Shown: positions 51,201 to 62,663 of the stretch, in pieces | Layout of the letters: each line of letters opens with the position of its first letter | Position numbering within the stretch: the first letter of the stretch is position 1 | Assembly (NCBI RefSeq): GCF_019399895.1 | Contig: NC_091886.1 | Coordinates: 3,286,001-3,350,000 of the forward strand | Source: Cardiocondyla obscurior | Taxonomy: Eukaryota; Arthropoda; Insecta; Hymenoptera; Formicidae | DNA length: 64,000 nt | Direction: 5' to 3' | Position numbers and translations under genes: made by a program | Notes under the pieces: generated by a model | What the model was told of the DNA's origin: nothing | Database searches by the model: none | Seen by the model: the letters and a program-made list of their open reading frames with translations, nothing else

Positions 51201-52070
51201 GATTTTAGTAAAAGGAGAGCAGTCCTTTGAATTTTCAACGAACAAAGAATTGCATTCGAAAGTGATATGCTCCGATATTTTGTTCGGCCAGGCCTAAAGC
51301 GGATCTACCCGCACAAATATATATAAGAAATATATAAAAATGCCTTTGCAAAGATTTACCAATTATATATTATCTATAATCATTAATATGTTTCAGCGCG
51401 GAGGAGATATATGATGAATACGCGATTTCGCAAGTGTCTCCGTAATTAAAGTTCAACTCAACTTTTCTTATTTCGATCTTTGATACCGTTGAAACTCGGA
51501 CGTATGAAGGGCATCGCGCATATTGTTACACACGCGTTTAATAAGCTGTATCATAAATGGAAAAAGAAAAAGAAGAAGAAAAAAAAAGAAAGAGAGAAAC
51601 AAAAATACTGCGCAAAGTAGGGGAAAGAAGAAAATAAAATTTGAATCTGTCGCAACTTCCAGAATAGTGGCGTTTTCATATGGAATGCGGTTCATTTGCG
51701 CGTGCCGATTGGTTGCGAAACAGAAAAGTCCACATATCTAAAAATTTTCTATTATTATTAGCCAATCGGTACGCTTATAGAAAAATTCGTCTTGTGACGC
51801 CTCGTAATAAGTGAAATATTATTCGAACGGTATCGTGTCGTTACCGCGATACACGCGGTTGTCACGCGAGCAACGACTGATGATATACACGTACATACGC
51901 GCACATGTTTTACAAAAGATCATAATACAATCTCGACCTCTCTGCCGATCGGCAGTCTTCAACCGCTTTGCAATCGATTTGAAACATAGTCTAAGAGTGC
52001 CTCTCATTGTCTCTTAGTTTCTTAATTTTGGTATCAGCGTCCAGTGGTTTTTCTCTAGTTATTCGCGAAA

Positions 52071-55000
52071 ATGAGCGAAAAATCAGCTGCCGAAAAATTG
52101 AAAAAGCCCGAGAAGAAGGAGCGTTTTCCTAAGAAACAAACATCGCCCAAGAGCCTGGTGGAAGATGCCATGAAGAAGTCGGAGAGAGCAACGGAAGTCC
52201 AGGAGAAAACGGAAATTCTGTCAGGTACCGAAGCTACGTCTAAAATTTCTACTTCCGACAAACCCGCGAGCCCTGAGGCTGCGGCAATATGCGAAATGCC
52301 GAAGACTATGACTAAAAGTTTCTTTTCCGATAAGCTTGAAAAACCCGAAATTGTAGAGGTATGCGAATTGCCGAAGGCCACGTCTAAAAGTTCTACTTCC
52401 AACAAACCTGAAAAGCCTGAACCGGCAAAAGTATATGAAACGTCAAAGGCTACGCTTGAAATTTCTATTTCTGATAACAAACCCGAGAAGCCTAAAGTTA
52501 TAGAAGTATGTCAAATTCCGAAGACTACGCCTGAAGTCTGTATTTTTGAAAAGAAACCTGAGAAACCTAAAGTCGTAGAACTATGCAAAATGCCGAAGAC
52601 TACGCCTGAAGTCTGTATTTTTGAAAAGAAACTTGAGAAACCTAAAGTCACAGAAGTATGCGAGATGCCGAAGACTACGCCTGATATCTCTATTTCTGAT
52701 AAAAAATCTAAGAAGCCTGAAGTTATAGATATATGTGAAATACCGAAGACTACGCCTGATATCTCTATTTCTGATAAAAAACTTGAAAAGCCTAAAGTTA
52801 TAGAAGTATGCGAAATGCCGAAGACGACGACTGATATCTCCATTTCTGATAAAAAATCTGAGAAGCCCGAAGTTATACAAGTATGCGAAATGCCGAAAAC
52901 GACGACTGATATCTCCATTTCCGATAAAAAATCTGAGAAGCCTGAAATTATCGAAGTATGCGAAATACCGAAGACTACGACTGATATCTCCATTTCTAAT
53001 AAAAAATCAGAGAAGCCTGAAGTTACAGAAGTATGCGAAATACCGAAGACTACGCCTGAAGTCTGTATTTTTGAAAAGAAACCTGAGAAACCTAAAGTCG
53101 AAGAACGATGCAAAATGCCGAAGACTACGCCTGATATCTCTATTTCTGATAAAAAATCCGAGAAGCCCGAAGTTATAGAAGTATGCGAAATGCCGAAGAC
53201 GACGACTGAGGTAATTGCTTCCATTGAATTTGAAACTCCGGACGCCCCTAAAGTACTTGAAGCGTCTAAAATCATATCTGAACGTACCAGTGAAATATCC
53301 GTCAAGCCTCAGTCTCCTCCTAAAGCATCAGAAGTAAGCCTAATAGATGTTGCTGCGTCTTTAATCTCTACCTCTGATAAATCTGAGAATATCTCCGAAC
53401 TGTCCGCAACGCCCGAGATAAGCGAAACTACAAGCTTGGGAATTGCAGAAAAATTTAAGTTGAAAGCGAAAGAAGACATCTTTCCAAAAGACTTGTGCGA
53501 AAAGAAGTCGAAGGTCTCCGAGTACGTCACAAATTTTACAGATCTACAAGCTTCCACCAATGCTGAGCTTCAACCGCCAGAAAAATCGCAAACGGCTACA
53601 TTGATAACGTCCACTTTCGAAAAAGCCGACGTTCTCGATGTACGACGAGCTAGCAGCATGTCCGAAATTCTCAGTTCCATGGAAACCGACGACCATACGG
53701 TTCCAGAAGTACGTCGGACGCAGAGTACTGTATCTGAAACTCCCGTCAGCACGAAACTCGATGATCCTGAAGATAAAGAAGCACGTAAAACGTATGGCGG
53801 ATTTGAGATGTCCTCTACACAATCCGAAACTCAGATGAAAGTCTTAAAGCCTCTTAAGCCTATCAGTTTAGAAATTCCTGACAAGCATGATGAATATACT
53901 ACTAAGGAATCATCTAAAAACGTAAGCACGGTGATCCAAGCACTCACCGTTGAAGAACAGGTAAGATTTATAAATCGCACGATTAAAAAAAAAAAAAAAA
54001 AAATGTAACTATATATTTTTATCTTTATTCATAGGCAAGCAGTAAGAAATTGTCGCGGAAATCAATTCGAGACATGCTTAGACGCAGACCCTGGCCAGTT
54101 CTATCAGCGCCTAATTTTGAAGATCCTCATATTGTCTTAGCGACACATCATTTGGTGCCTTCACTACCAATTGAGCTCTTTGAGATATTTGCAGAAATGA
54201 TTGAAGTTGTTACGAAAAGACCAGTAGTTTTATTGCACGAGTGCAGAGAAAATCGTCCCATCGCTACAGAAATAGTTGACATAGGTATGTTTAAATAGAA
54301 TCCTCGGAAACTTTAAAATAAATTGAATAATTCTACAGAAAATTATTTCTTTGTTCATTTTTGCAGCTATTCTGCCACCGGACGAAACTTGGGACGATAG
54401 CGTGCTCTTACCCGCGAGCTTTGTTTTCGAACACCCTTTGAACAAGGACAAGAAGGCCAACGTATATGTTGATATAATCGTCCAAAATGATCGCGCTCTG
54501 CACATTCAAGTATGTGAATTTAATATTTTTTAATATTTATATTCTTTTTCATCTGTAATTAATTTAATTATCCATTAACTACAGGATTTCATTCATTTGC
54601 GAGGACATAGATGTGCCATTTCGCATAAACGGAATCGATTGACTCCTGCTGGTTTACTTGAAAATCACTTGCGATCAAAAGGCGAAAATATGTTGTTTTT
54701 TGGCAACGTACTTGGTTAGTTTATCATATTTTATTTATATGTGGTTGCATCAGAAAGTAATAAATTATTTAGCCCTATTATATTTTTACGTGAAATTTAA
54801 ATTATGTTAAATACATTTTTTTTATCTTTCAAATTACCATTTGAATTTTCAGATGTTAGAACGCAACTAAATGTATTGGAAATAGTTTTGAACAAGCAAG
54901 CGGAAGCGGGCATTATGGAATCACCGGTGATGAGATACCATCTGCTACCCGAGCGCATCACGGATTCTATTCATGTTCTCGCTAGCATGGGGCCTTTACC

Positions 55001-55353
55001 GCCCTATCGCATCATGATCAACAAAAAGATGCTAGGTATATTTTTTCTAGCCACATTTTTGTTAAAATATATATTAATGCATGTTAAGTATTATCGTTAA
55101 AAAAGTTTTAATTTTATTTGTCTTTTCTCGTCACATATCTTTTCATTCTTATAAATTCTTCGCATTTTATTCAGTGAACCCAGCGGACAATCTGATTAAA
55201 AAGCTCACTACTTATCTTCTGAACGTAAGTCAGGACGAGAATTGGACAACGAGACTGTCGCCTTACAACGTCATAGGTTTCGCCGAAAACTCAATAGATC
55301 GCTACTGCGATCTCAATAAAAAATCTATAGTTACTAAGACTCCTTATTATTAA
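52071..55353 (+). CDS. Repeat-rich protein with C-terminal PhnD-like (periplasmic-binding-protein fold) domain
   Basis: Six exons join in phase: 52071-53960, 54035-54284, 54367-54509, 54585-54714, 54853-55035 and 55175-55353. They encode 924 residues. The single large first exon encodes residues 1-630: a Lys/Glu/Ser/Pro-rich, probably disordered region. It contains 13 tandem units of about 25 residues (64-388) with the core K-P-E-V-I-E-V-C-E-M-P-K-T-T. Residues ~650-924 form a globular domain spread over five small exons. Its order of motifs matches PhnD/phosphonate-type ABC substrate-binding proteins: H-I-V-L-A-T-H-H-L-V-P near 662, A-I-L-P-P at 714-718, L-R-G-H-R-C-A-I at 766-773 (family: L-K/R-G-K-R-V-A), then T-P-A-G and a C-terminal V-I-G-F. 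There is no signal peptide or membrane segment, so it should be intracellular. The domain assignment is by motif memory only. I cannot name the gene. Confidence 0.88.
52260..53234 (+). repeat. 13-copy 75-bp coding minisatellite
   Basis: The array encodes 13 units that sum to exactly 325 codons. The middle ten units are 25 residues each; the first is 27, and the second and last are 24. Two unit types alternate in their second half: D-I-S-I-S-D-K-K and E-V-C-I-F-E-K-K. The E-V-C-I-F-E-K-K type occurs in units 3, 4 and 10. Each unit keeps one Cys and a P-K-T-T core. The middle units are nearly identical at DNA level, consistent with recent unequal exchange. Confidence 0.9.
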
Positions 55354-55735
55354 AATTGTTTTACATGATTTTTGCAATTTAAAACTGAATTATTTACATG
55401 TCCTACTTCTTTTGTCATTTTATTCGTATATACATAATTTTTTTGCTTCACTTGTAACTCTTTAATAAATCGAAATAAATAATTTCCAAATTTATCTTTA
55501 ATCCATATTCGTTTTAGGTTTTCTCTTCTCTAACTTTCTTTCTCTTCTATCTATTCTTATTTTCTTATTCTTTTTGTTCATTTTAACGTGTTTTGTCTTT
55601 AATATATTTACTAATTTATTACTAAATCATTATTATGCACATAGCACATAAAATTATTACTAAAAATCTGCTTTGTCAATTGTACAATTCATCTAGAAAA
55701 ATATATAATGTAAATAATATCAAAAAAAAAAACAC
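55354..55735. terminator. Shared 3' interval between the PhnD-like gene and Gle1
   Basis: The two genes converge with 382 bases between stop codons. Plus-strand AATAAA signals at 55464-55469 and 55474-55479 fit the PhnD-like gene. A minus-strand AATAAA at 55620-55615 fits Gle1. No other feature is seen. Confidence 0.6.
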
Positions 55736-58606
55736 TCACAGAAAATTAGGTGGAAACATTCCATTGGGAGGACGTATAGTGCCAGTCCTTAAGGTATCGT
55801 TCAAAAAATCTTCGAGCCGTGAGAAAGGTCCGCCGTTACTACTCGCAACACTTCGCATACGAGGATAATATTGTTCCATAAGCAATATTAATAATTTATA
55901 GAACTGTTTAGGATACGCAGCCCACAACTTGTTTCCGGCGACCTCCAGCATGTCCAATATTAAAGTCGCACATAAATCACAAATATCACCTCGTGGTTCT
56001 GAAAGTTAAAAATACAATTTTTTCTCATATAAAATTTTGTTCTATAATATTAATATTTTTATATGATTTATATACTGCTATATTCTTTTACCAATATTCA
56101 AAACAGCCGCCAACCATCTCCAGGCATACTGAAGGCCGTGAGGATGATCTTTATTGCCGAAATATCTCCACTGTTTTGTAACAGTAATGGATGCGTACAA
56201 TCTCATTAATCCTGACATTCTTTTTAGGAACTTGTCGTGTTCCTCGACAATGCCGTCTTCTGAATATTTGAAGCCGAGCGATTTATAATAATCTTCGTTA
56301 GACTGACCTTCTTGCTGCTGCAAGAAAACTGGCACAGTGAATGGGCATGTTTCGTGAAGATGCGCCAGGAACAAATCGCCAAAGTCTAAATGATCATTCC
56401 ATAGAGCCACGATAATTGCCGCTATAGGAAATGCCGTTTCTGGCTTGCTAGATACCAATGTCTCGCCTTGGCTCTGAAAATTCATACAAATTTATTTAAA
56501 AAACAACAGAACTTTTTAATTAAAAGCGATAATCACTTATAATTTAGATTAATTTATATTAAATATTTTTTGTTTCTAAATAAAAAATAGCAGATATTGA
56601 TTATAATTATCAAACTTTAAAAGATACGTACAACCAACTTTTTTGCCAAGTGATTCTTGCAGAACATTACTGCTTGTGGAATTTGCGACACGTAAGGATA
56701 CACTCCGAGCAAAACATTTTGCAGTCTTTCGTATTTATCTAGCAAGTGTTCTTCGCTTACGCCGGAAATTGCGTTTACAGGTATGTTGATAGCTTTTTGG
56801 CACTCAACACGAAATTTCTTTGTTGCAACTGATTTTGAAAAATTGTTACAAGTTATTCTAAATGGTTTCAAGAGACGTAGACTTCTTATATAAATCTTTA
56901 AGGATTCTTGATCGGCGTATTCCAAGGCATCTCCTGCAAATTTACAATCACATATGCATTAAATAAATTTCTTTACAATTAATTTAAATATTAAACAAAT
57001 AACTGTGTAAAATACATTATATAAATACGTTTAACATTTGATATCACCTTTTTTACATTTGGAATTTTTAGCTGCGTCTTCCAATTTAGGATCAGGTATG
57101 GATATGGGCGGTGTAACTGGTTTGTTAACTGGTGTGGGTTCTATTTCTTGATTTGTAATTACACTGCAGTGTTGGTCTTCTTTATTTTCCACAGCATTGC
57201 TTACATCTGGTTGTTGGGAAGGCAATGTATCACAAACTGGAACATTATCCGTATCTTCGACTGACTGTATTTCATTAACAGCTTGCGCTTTCTTTTCCAA
57301 TTCCGCTTCATATTGAACATTAATTTTTTCTGCAATTTATAAAAATATTTAATTAATAAATTTATTAAAGTAAAAATAAAATTTTACTCGTTAAAATATT
57401 AACAAACCTATTTCTGTACAAAATTTATTCAATATATCATCGAAATGACATATCACAGTCTGAATAACGTCTATGTCTGTCGGTACTATTTCTCCATTCT
57501 GTAAAAGAAATAAAAATATTAATTAGCGTATTAATTACTAAAACGAGTCTATTATAATTATTTTTCTAGTCAATATATGCAATTTAATATTTAATAACAT
57601 TTATTATTTCAGATTTTTCTATTTCCTTAATTCTTATTTTTTTAATAATTACATTAAGTTTCCTGTCTAGAGATTCGATTTGCTGAATCAAGTCGTTTAT
57701 CTTCGTGCTATACGCCGCTAAAATCACATTAAATGCCTGCTGATCTTTGCAAGTCTTAAATAATTCCATGAGAGCACAGTGTTTGTCTATAAACTGGCTT
57801 CGATATACCAGCATGACTCTCGTCAGTTCTTCTTTCACTCGTGTTTGATGTTCCTCCAATTTTTGCTGCGCTTGCAATTGTTTTTTTATCTTTTCCTGTT
57901 CCTCATTTCGCTCCTCTTCAGCTAACAAGTGTTCCAACTTCTCTTCGGCCCGACGTTCGCGTTCGCGTGTCATCAACGAGTACGAATTAATCATTTGCTC
58001 TTGGAAGGAGCGAGAGCTGTTATTCATTTGCTGAATACGGCAATCCATTTTTTTCTACAACATAATTGACAAAACGAAACAGCGCTAATTAATATACCTG
58101 TATTAATGGCACCCATAACGCACCGTTCGGCGAAACAACCGCTCACTGAGCGCTCAGTGAGCTCTTGCATCTGATTGGAACATTCTTTAAAATCTGAACA
58201 TATTCGCCAATCAAATGCAAGCTCGCTGAGCACTTACCGAGCGGTTGTTTCGCTAAACGCACTATATATGTATAATTAACATTTTCAATTAAATTAAAAT
58301 TATACATACCCAAACTTCTTCTTGCCTTTGTTGCTCGCTCTCGTGAAAGATTTTGTCAATTGAAAAACAAATACCCTTCGAGGTAGATATCATATTATTC
58401 TTAGGACTAGTGACCAATCTTTGTGGGCTCTTGATATTACAAGAATTCTTTTCATTCTCAATATTATCTGCTTTGCTGAAATCTTCATTATACAATGCTG
58501 ATTCGGGTCCAATTGTAATGCTATCTATCTTTGTAGTCACTGATAAATACAATGCCTTCTCCAATGCAGATGCCTTAACACGATCGAAGTCTGACGCGAC
58601 ATCCAT
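55736..58606 (-). CDS. Gle1: mRNA export factor GLE1
   Basis: GLE1, with inositol hexakisphosphate, activates the DEAD-box ATPase Dbp5/DDX19 at the cytoplasmic face of the nuclear pore during mRNA export. Seven coding exons join in phase: 58606-58310, 58054-57653, 57498-57408, 57329-57048, 56933-56632, 56473-56092 and 55998-55736. They give 672 residues (human 698). Residues ~100-235 form a highly charged coiled coil (R-E-R-E-R-R-A-E-E-K-L-E, then K-I-K-K-Q-L-Q-A-Q-Q-K-L). A Pro/Glu-rich linker follows to ~360. The C-terminal GLE1 domain carries A-F-P-I-A-A-I-I, L-F-L-A-H-L-H-E-T-C-P, G-L-M-R-L-Y-A-S-I and the end segment R-P-P-N-G. The start is M-D-V-A-S at 58606, just after an acceptor at 58613, so a 5' UTR exon lies upstream (donor 58827-58822). 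The end of the second coding exon (AAT/GTAATT) is the least certain border. Intron 1 contains an inverted repeat. Confidence 0.95.
58130..58253. mobile_element. MITE-like inverted repeat in Gle1 intron 1
   Basis: A 124-base element has inverted arms at 58130-58178 and 58207-58253. The arms share GCGAAACAACCGCTC at the outer ends and TTGCAT-TGATTGG at the inner ends, with scattered mismatches, around a ~28-base AT-rich loop. The left arm contains a perfect 20-base palindrome (58142-58161) built on TGAGC/GCTCA. It has no coding capacity. A non-autonomous DNA-transposon remnant is the simplest reading; target-site duplications are not evident. Confidence 0.55.
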
Positions 58607-59936
58607 ATTTTCCTGCAAAACCAACAGTCATGTATTAAATCTAAAACTCACTTTTAAATAAATGATCAGACTTAAATCGTCAATAAAACTTTGATTCGAA
58701 GCTCATCGAGCAATATGTAACAAAATCGTCGCGAGACAAAACTCACCGACAGTTTCTTTTAATTCCCGTTTATACGTTAGACAATTTTTCACTTAACAGC
58801 TCGGAGTGTTAATGCTACGCGACTTACCTTGTCGATTTTCGTGTTTCTCTCGTGTGAATAAAATGATGTAACACTTTTACGTGATTTAGAAGCGCAGGCT
58901 ACCTCGCGAAAATAACCTCCAAATTGAACGCCACGCGTTTACTTGCTCGCAACCGACTCGACAAGCCGCACGCTGGGATCATTGTTCTCTCATCGTGTTA
59001 CTTGATCACGTTGATTGAATTTTTCGTTATAAACACCACGGCTTTTATTAATAATAATTCTTTCCCGCGATAACTAATGAATCGACACGATACCGAAGGA
59101 ACAACGATGCCGACTCCAAGAATCATCTGGAGGCATCAACGAATGGAAGATACTATAGCAACCTCTGTCGAGTAAATCACACAATTCGATATTTAATTCT
59201 CTATTAATAATTTCTCATAATTCATCCTCTTATTATCCGTTTCTTATCGACGTTGGATACACAAACGATAATTTAAAAAAACAGGAATAATTTATAAAAT
59301 CCACGAAATGCTAGAAACTTTCCAAATAGAATATTTCTTACTTTATTTATTTAGCTTGAATTTTTTCGCTGGAATTAATGAAATACTTATGTTGGAATAA
59401 TTATTAAAATATTCTTTAATTAGTAAGATTTTTTTATTACGAAGATCAGTCATTTGTTTTTACTGTAGGCATAGTAGGATATGTGGTAGCAACTGTTAAA
59501 CATATTTTTTTCTTTATCAAACGATTTGTGAAAATCGTTTGAGTTTTGTGAATCTTGCGTCGAGAATAAAAACACGTTTTAACGCATATTTACTTAGCAG
59601 AAGCGTGTTAAGTGTGTTCCCCAATTGTCCCCCGGAATATCGATGAAAGTGACTTTCTTAATACTTTCTCGCTTCTGGCAGTATCTTGAGTTTCGTGTGC
59701 GAAGACAGTTGCCCACCGTTCGTCGAGCGGTTTAAATCTACGTCTCCGTAAATTTAATTAATATTATTAATCAATATTATACAAAGTTCGTTGCGTGTAC
59801 CAATCGACATTAATATATTGCACTTCATAAAAATAATATTTTTTCAGAATAGCAATAATACGAGCTGTCGTGCAAGGTGTTGCGTGGCCAGTGAGTAAAG
59901 AAATAAAAAGGACGCATATTCCGGAATCTAATAAAA
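58607..59936. promoter_or_regulatory. Divergent Gle1/Papss promoter interval
   Basis: Gle1 (minus) and Papss (plus) start head to head. On the left, a consensus donor (AAG/GTAAGT, donor 58827-58822) marks the end of a Gle1 non-coding first exon starting somewhere above 58828. A GC-richer block (58880-59000) is the likeliest Gle1 promoter core. To the right the DNA is AT-rich. A 22-residue small ORF lies at 59107-59175. No TATA box stands out. Confidence 0.5.
59107..59175 (+). CDS. Small ORF upstream of Papss
   Basis: ATG at 59107 opens 22 codons (M-P-T-P-R-I-I-W-R-H-Q-R-M-E-D-T-I-A-T-S-V-E) to TAA at 59173-59175. It would be an upstream ORF if Papss transcription starts this far upstream. 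There is no other support. Confidence 0.12.
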   Translation: MPTPRIIWRHQRMEDTIATSVE

Positions 59937-62365
59937 ATGGGAATTTTCGTGCCACCGATCTTGGAAGTTTCGGACTCCTCGAAAAAGGTGAGACGAAATT
60001 GCTGTACGTTGAATAAGAGTATGCAAGTAGCGCGGCGCCGAAGAGAAAATATTGAATATGATTTCTTTTACAGGCGCAGCCAACGGCGACCAACGTGTTG
60101 TCTCAAACGCATCATGTGTCCAGAAGGAAACGAGGACAAGCGATCGGATCCCTTCAAGGCTTTCGTGGATGTACTATTTGGATGACTGGGCTTTCTGGTG
60201 CCGGGAAGACTTCCATATCTTTTCAGCTGGAAAAATATCTTATCTCTCAGGTACATTAAGACGCTTAATTTGTATCTATTAATATGTTACGCATTAAATT
60301 GTTATTTATCTGACGTTATTCTTGAAACAGGGAATCGCCGCTTACAGCTTGGATGGCGACAACATACGAACTGGTCTCAACTGTAATCTTGGTTTCAGCA
60401 AGGAGGACCGTGAGGAGAACGTACGTCGCGTTGCTGAAGTCGCGAGGCTCTTTGCGGATGCTGGCATCATTACTCTCTGCAGCTTCGTGTCGCCGTTCGC
60501 GGTGGACAGAAAAATGGCACGGGAAATCCACGAAAACGCCAACCTGCCTTTCTTCGAGATATTCGTTGACGCGTCTCTTCAAGTCTGCGAAGCCCGCGAT
60601 GTCAAAGGGCTTTATAAGAAAGCACGTCAGGGTATCATTAAAAGTTTCACCGGTATTGATCAAAGTTACGATATACCCACCAAGCCCGATCTCGTCGTCA
60701 ATACGGAAAACGCCACTGTTCAACAATCTACCGATATTGTTATCAATTTTCTTCAGCACAAGCAAATTATACCAAAAACAGACTCACCCGTTTTGGAATT
60801 ATTCGTGAAACCGGACAAACTAGACGACGTTCGGGAGGAAATAAAAACTCTTCCGTTTTTGGACATCGGAAAAATAGATGTGCAATGGTTGCAAGTTCTT
60901 GCTGAAGGATGGGCAGCGCCTTTGAAAGGATTCATGAGAGAGGACGAATACCTGCAAGTTAGTTCAGACTTATTTTATGTACAGTTTACGAACTTATAAT
61001 GTTATATAATTATAAAATAAATAACGAATCTCTATATCAAATATAAAAGTATAATTTTTTTTTTTAAACAGGTACAGCATTTCAACTGTCTGTATAAAAA
61101 TGATGTTCTAATCAATCAATCGATTCCCATTGTTCTTGCCGTGAGCAATGCTGACAAAGAGCGCTGTTTCAATGCGCCCGCTCTCGTTCTCCGATATCAG
61201 GATAAGGATCTTGCAATTTTACGCAATCCTGAATTCTATCTTCACCGCAAGGAAGAACGTTGCTGCCGTCAGTTCGGTATAAATAATTCTGAACATCCTT
61301 GCGTCAAATTAATCCGAGACTCTGGTGATTGGCTGGTTGGCGGGGACGTGGAAGTGCTCGAAAGAATTAAATGGAACGATGGGTTAGATCATTATAGACT
61401 GACGCCTAACGAGATCAGGATCAAGTGTCGGGAAATTGGCGCCGACGCGGTTTTCGCCTTTCAACTGCGAAATCCGATACACAATGGACACGCATTGCTG
61501 ATGCAGGTAAGCGCTGATCTTTAGCGCAATTTTTTCACGCGAACGGTCGCTCATTACTTTGACATTTCGTTGTATTTCAGGATACGAGAAAACGTCTAGA
61601 AGAACGTGGATTCAAGAAACCGGTTCTTCTTCTTCATCCTCTAGGCGGGTGGACTAAAAACGATGATGTTCCCCTTCTGATTAGAATACAGCAGCACCAG
61701 GCTGTTCTTGAAGAGGGTGTCTTGCACAAGGATACTATTCTCGCCATTTTTCCGAGCCCTATGTGTTATGCTGGTCCCACAGAAGTACATTCCTTGCTAA
61801 CGTCTTATTAAATAATGCATTTACGTGCAATATCTGAAATAATATAAAAATTATTAATGCCTGAAGACTTTAAAATTATTTAGTATATACTAATTTATGT
61901 TTTTTTTAGGTACAATGGCATGCCAAAGCTCGAATGATCGCAGGAGCGAATTTTTATATTGTCGGACGAGATCCTGCCGGTATTCCTCATCCTGATAAAG
62001 CTGTCACAACGGACGGCAATCTTTACGATAGTACTCACGGTGCGCGCGTCCTTACACTGACGCCAGGTTTGCAGAATCTCGAAATTATTCCTTTTAAAGT
62101 AGCTGCTTACGATATCAAAGCGAAGAAAATGTCGTTCTTCGAAGCTGAACGGCAACAAGACTTTATTTTTATTTCTGGCACCAAAATGCGCAGTAAGTTT
62201 CTTATTCTGTTCTATTTAATAATTAAAACAGTTTCATATTAGTTTCAATTGATATTTCTTTTTACGTTAGATTTGGCAAAAAATGGTGAGGATCCTCCCG
62301 AAGGCTTTATGGCATCGAAAGCATGGAAAATTGTCGCAAAATATTATCAAACAGCTCACACGTAA
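59937..62365 (+). CDS. Papss: Bifunctional 3'-phosphoadenosine 5'-phosphosulfate synthase
   Basis: Makes PAPS, the universal sulfate donor, from ATP and sulfate: a C-terminal ATP sulfurylase forms APS, and an N-terminal APS kinase phosphorylates it. Seven exons join in phase: 59937-59987, 60074-60250, 60331-60957, 61072-61506, 61581-61784, 61910-62192 and 62271-62365. They give 623 residues (human PAPSS1 624). The APS kinase has the P-loop G-L-S-G-A-G-K-T-S at 56-64, the D-G-D-N-I-R segment and F-A-D-A-G-I. The linker A-E-G-W-A-x-P-L is intact. The sulfurylase has the Q-L-R-N-P-x-H-N-G-H motif (H-N-G-H 422-425), H-P-L-G-G-W-T-K, G-R-D-P-A-G and F-I-S-G-T-x-M-R. All catalytic motifs are present. 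An alternative upstream first exon cannot be excluded, as the N-terminal 17 residues are poorly conserved in the family. Confidence 0.98.
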
Positions 62366-62663
62366 TTAAAAGACAAGCAAAATAATTAATTAACGTTTAT
62401 GTTACATAATCGATCTTAATAAAATATAAAATATTGTAATATATAATAACGATTAATCGATAATACAATGATATAAAGATTATAAAGTATATAGGAAAAA
62501 CACGGAGCTGCGAAAATAATGAAACAATTTTTGCATTTTCTTCTAATCTATTATACCTCTGGTATATCTTTATTTTTATTGCATCGAATGACACGGAAGG
62601 ACATTTTGTAACTTAAATATATTCGACAATCAAACGATTTGCCGATAGAAAATATTCTGTCAT
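62366..62663. terminator. Shared 3' interval between Papss and the WD40 gene
   Basis: 298 bases separate the two convergent stop codons. Plus-strand AATAAA at 62418-62423 is a likely Papss poly(A) signal. Two minus-strand AATAAA signals at 62580-62575 and 62574-62569 fit the WD40 gene. The 3' UTRs must be very short or overlap. Confidence 0.65.

Larger units (their letters stand above)
44967..52070. other. Gene-poor interval with GC pocket and simple repeats
   Basis: No exon is firmly supported. A very GC-rich pocket (46260-46860) is open on both strands and holds two CRE-type sites. A second pocket lies at about 48780-49500. A (CT)n run lies at 48261-48274. Poly(T) runs lie at 45466-45482 and 49835-49854. 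The last bases before 52071 contain an acceptor-like TTTTTCTCTAG ending about 15 bases before the start codon of the next gene, suggesting a non-coding leader exon somewhere in this interval. Confidence 0.45.

Noticed and set aside
52511..53305. Long minus-strand open frame (about 264 codons) opposite the repeat array
   Set aside because: It is the complement of the 75-bp coding repeat; because each unit lacks reverse-strand stops, the whole array is open. The plus frame has the start, splice sites and downstream domain.
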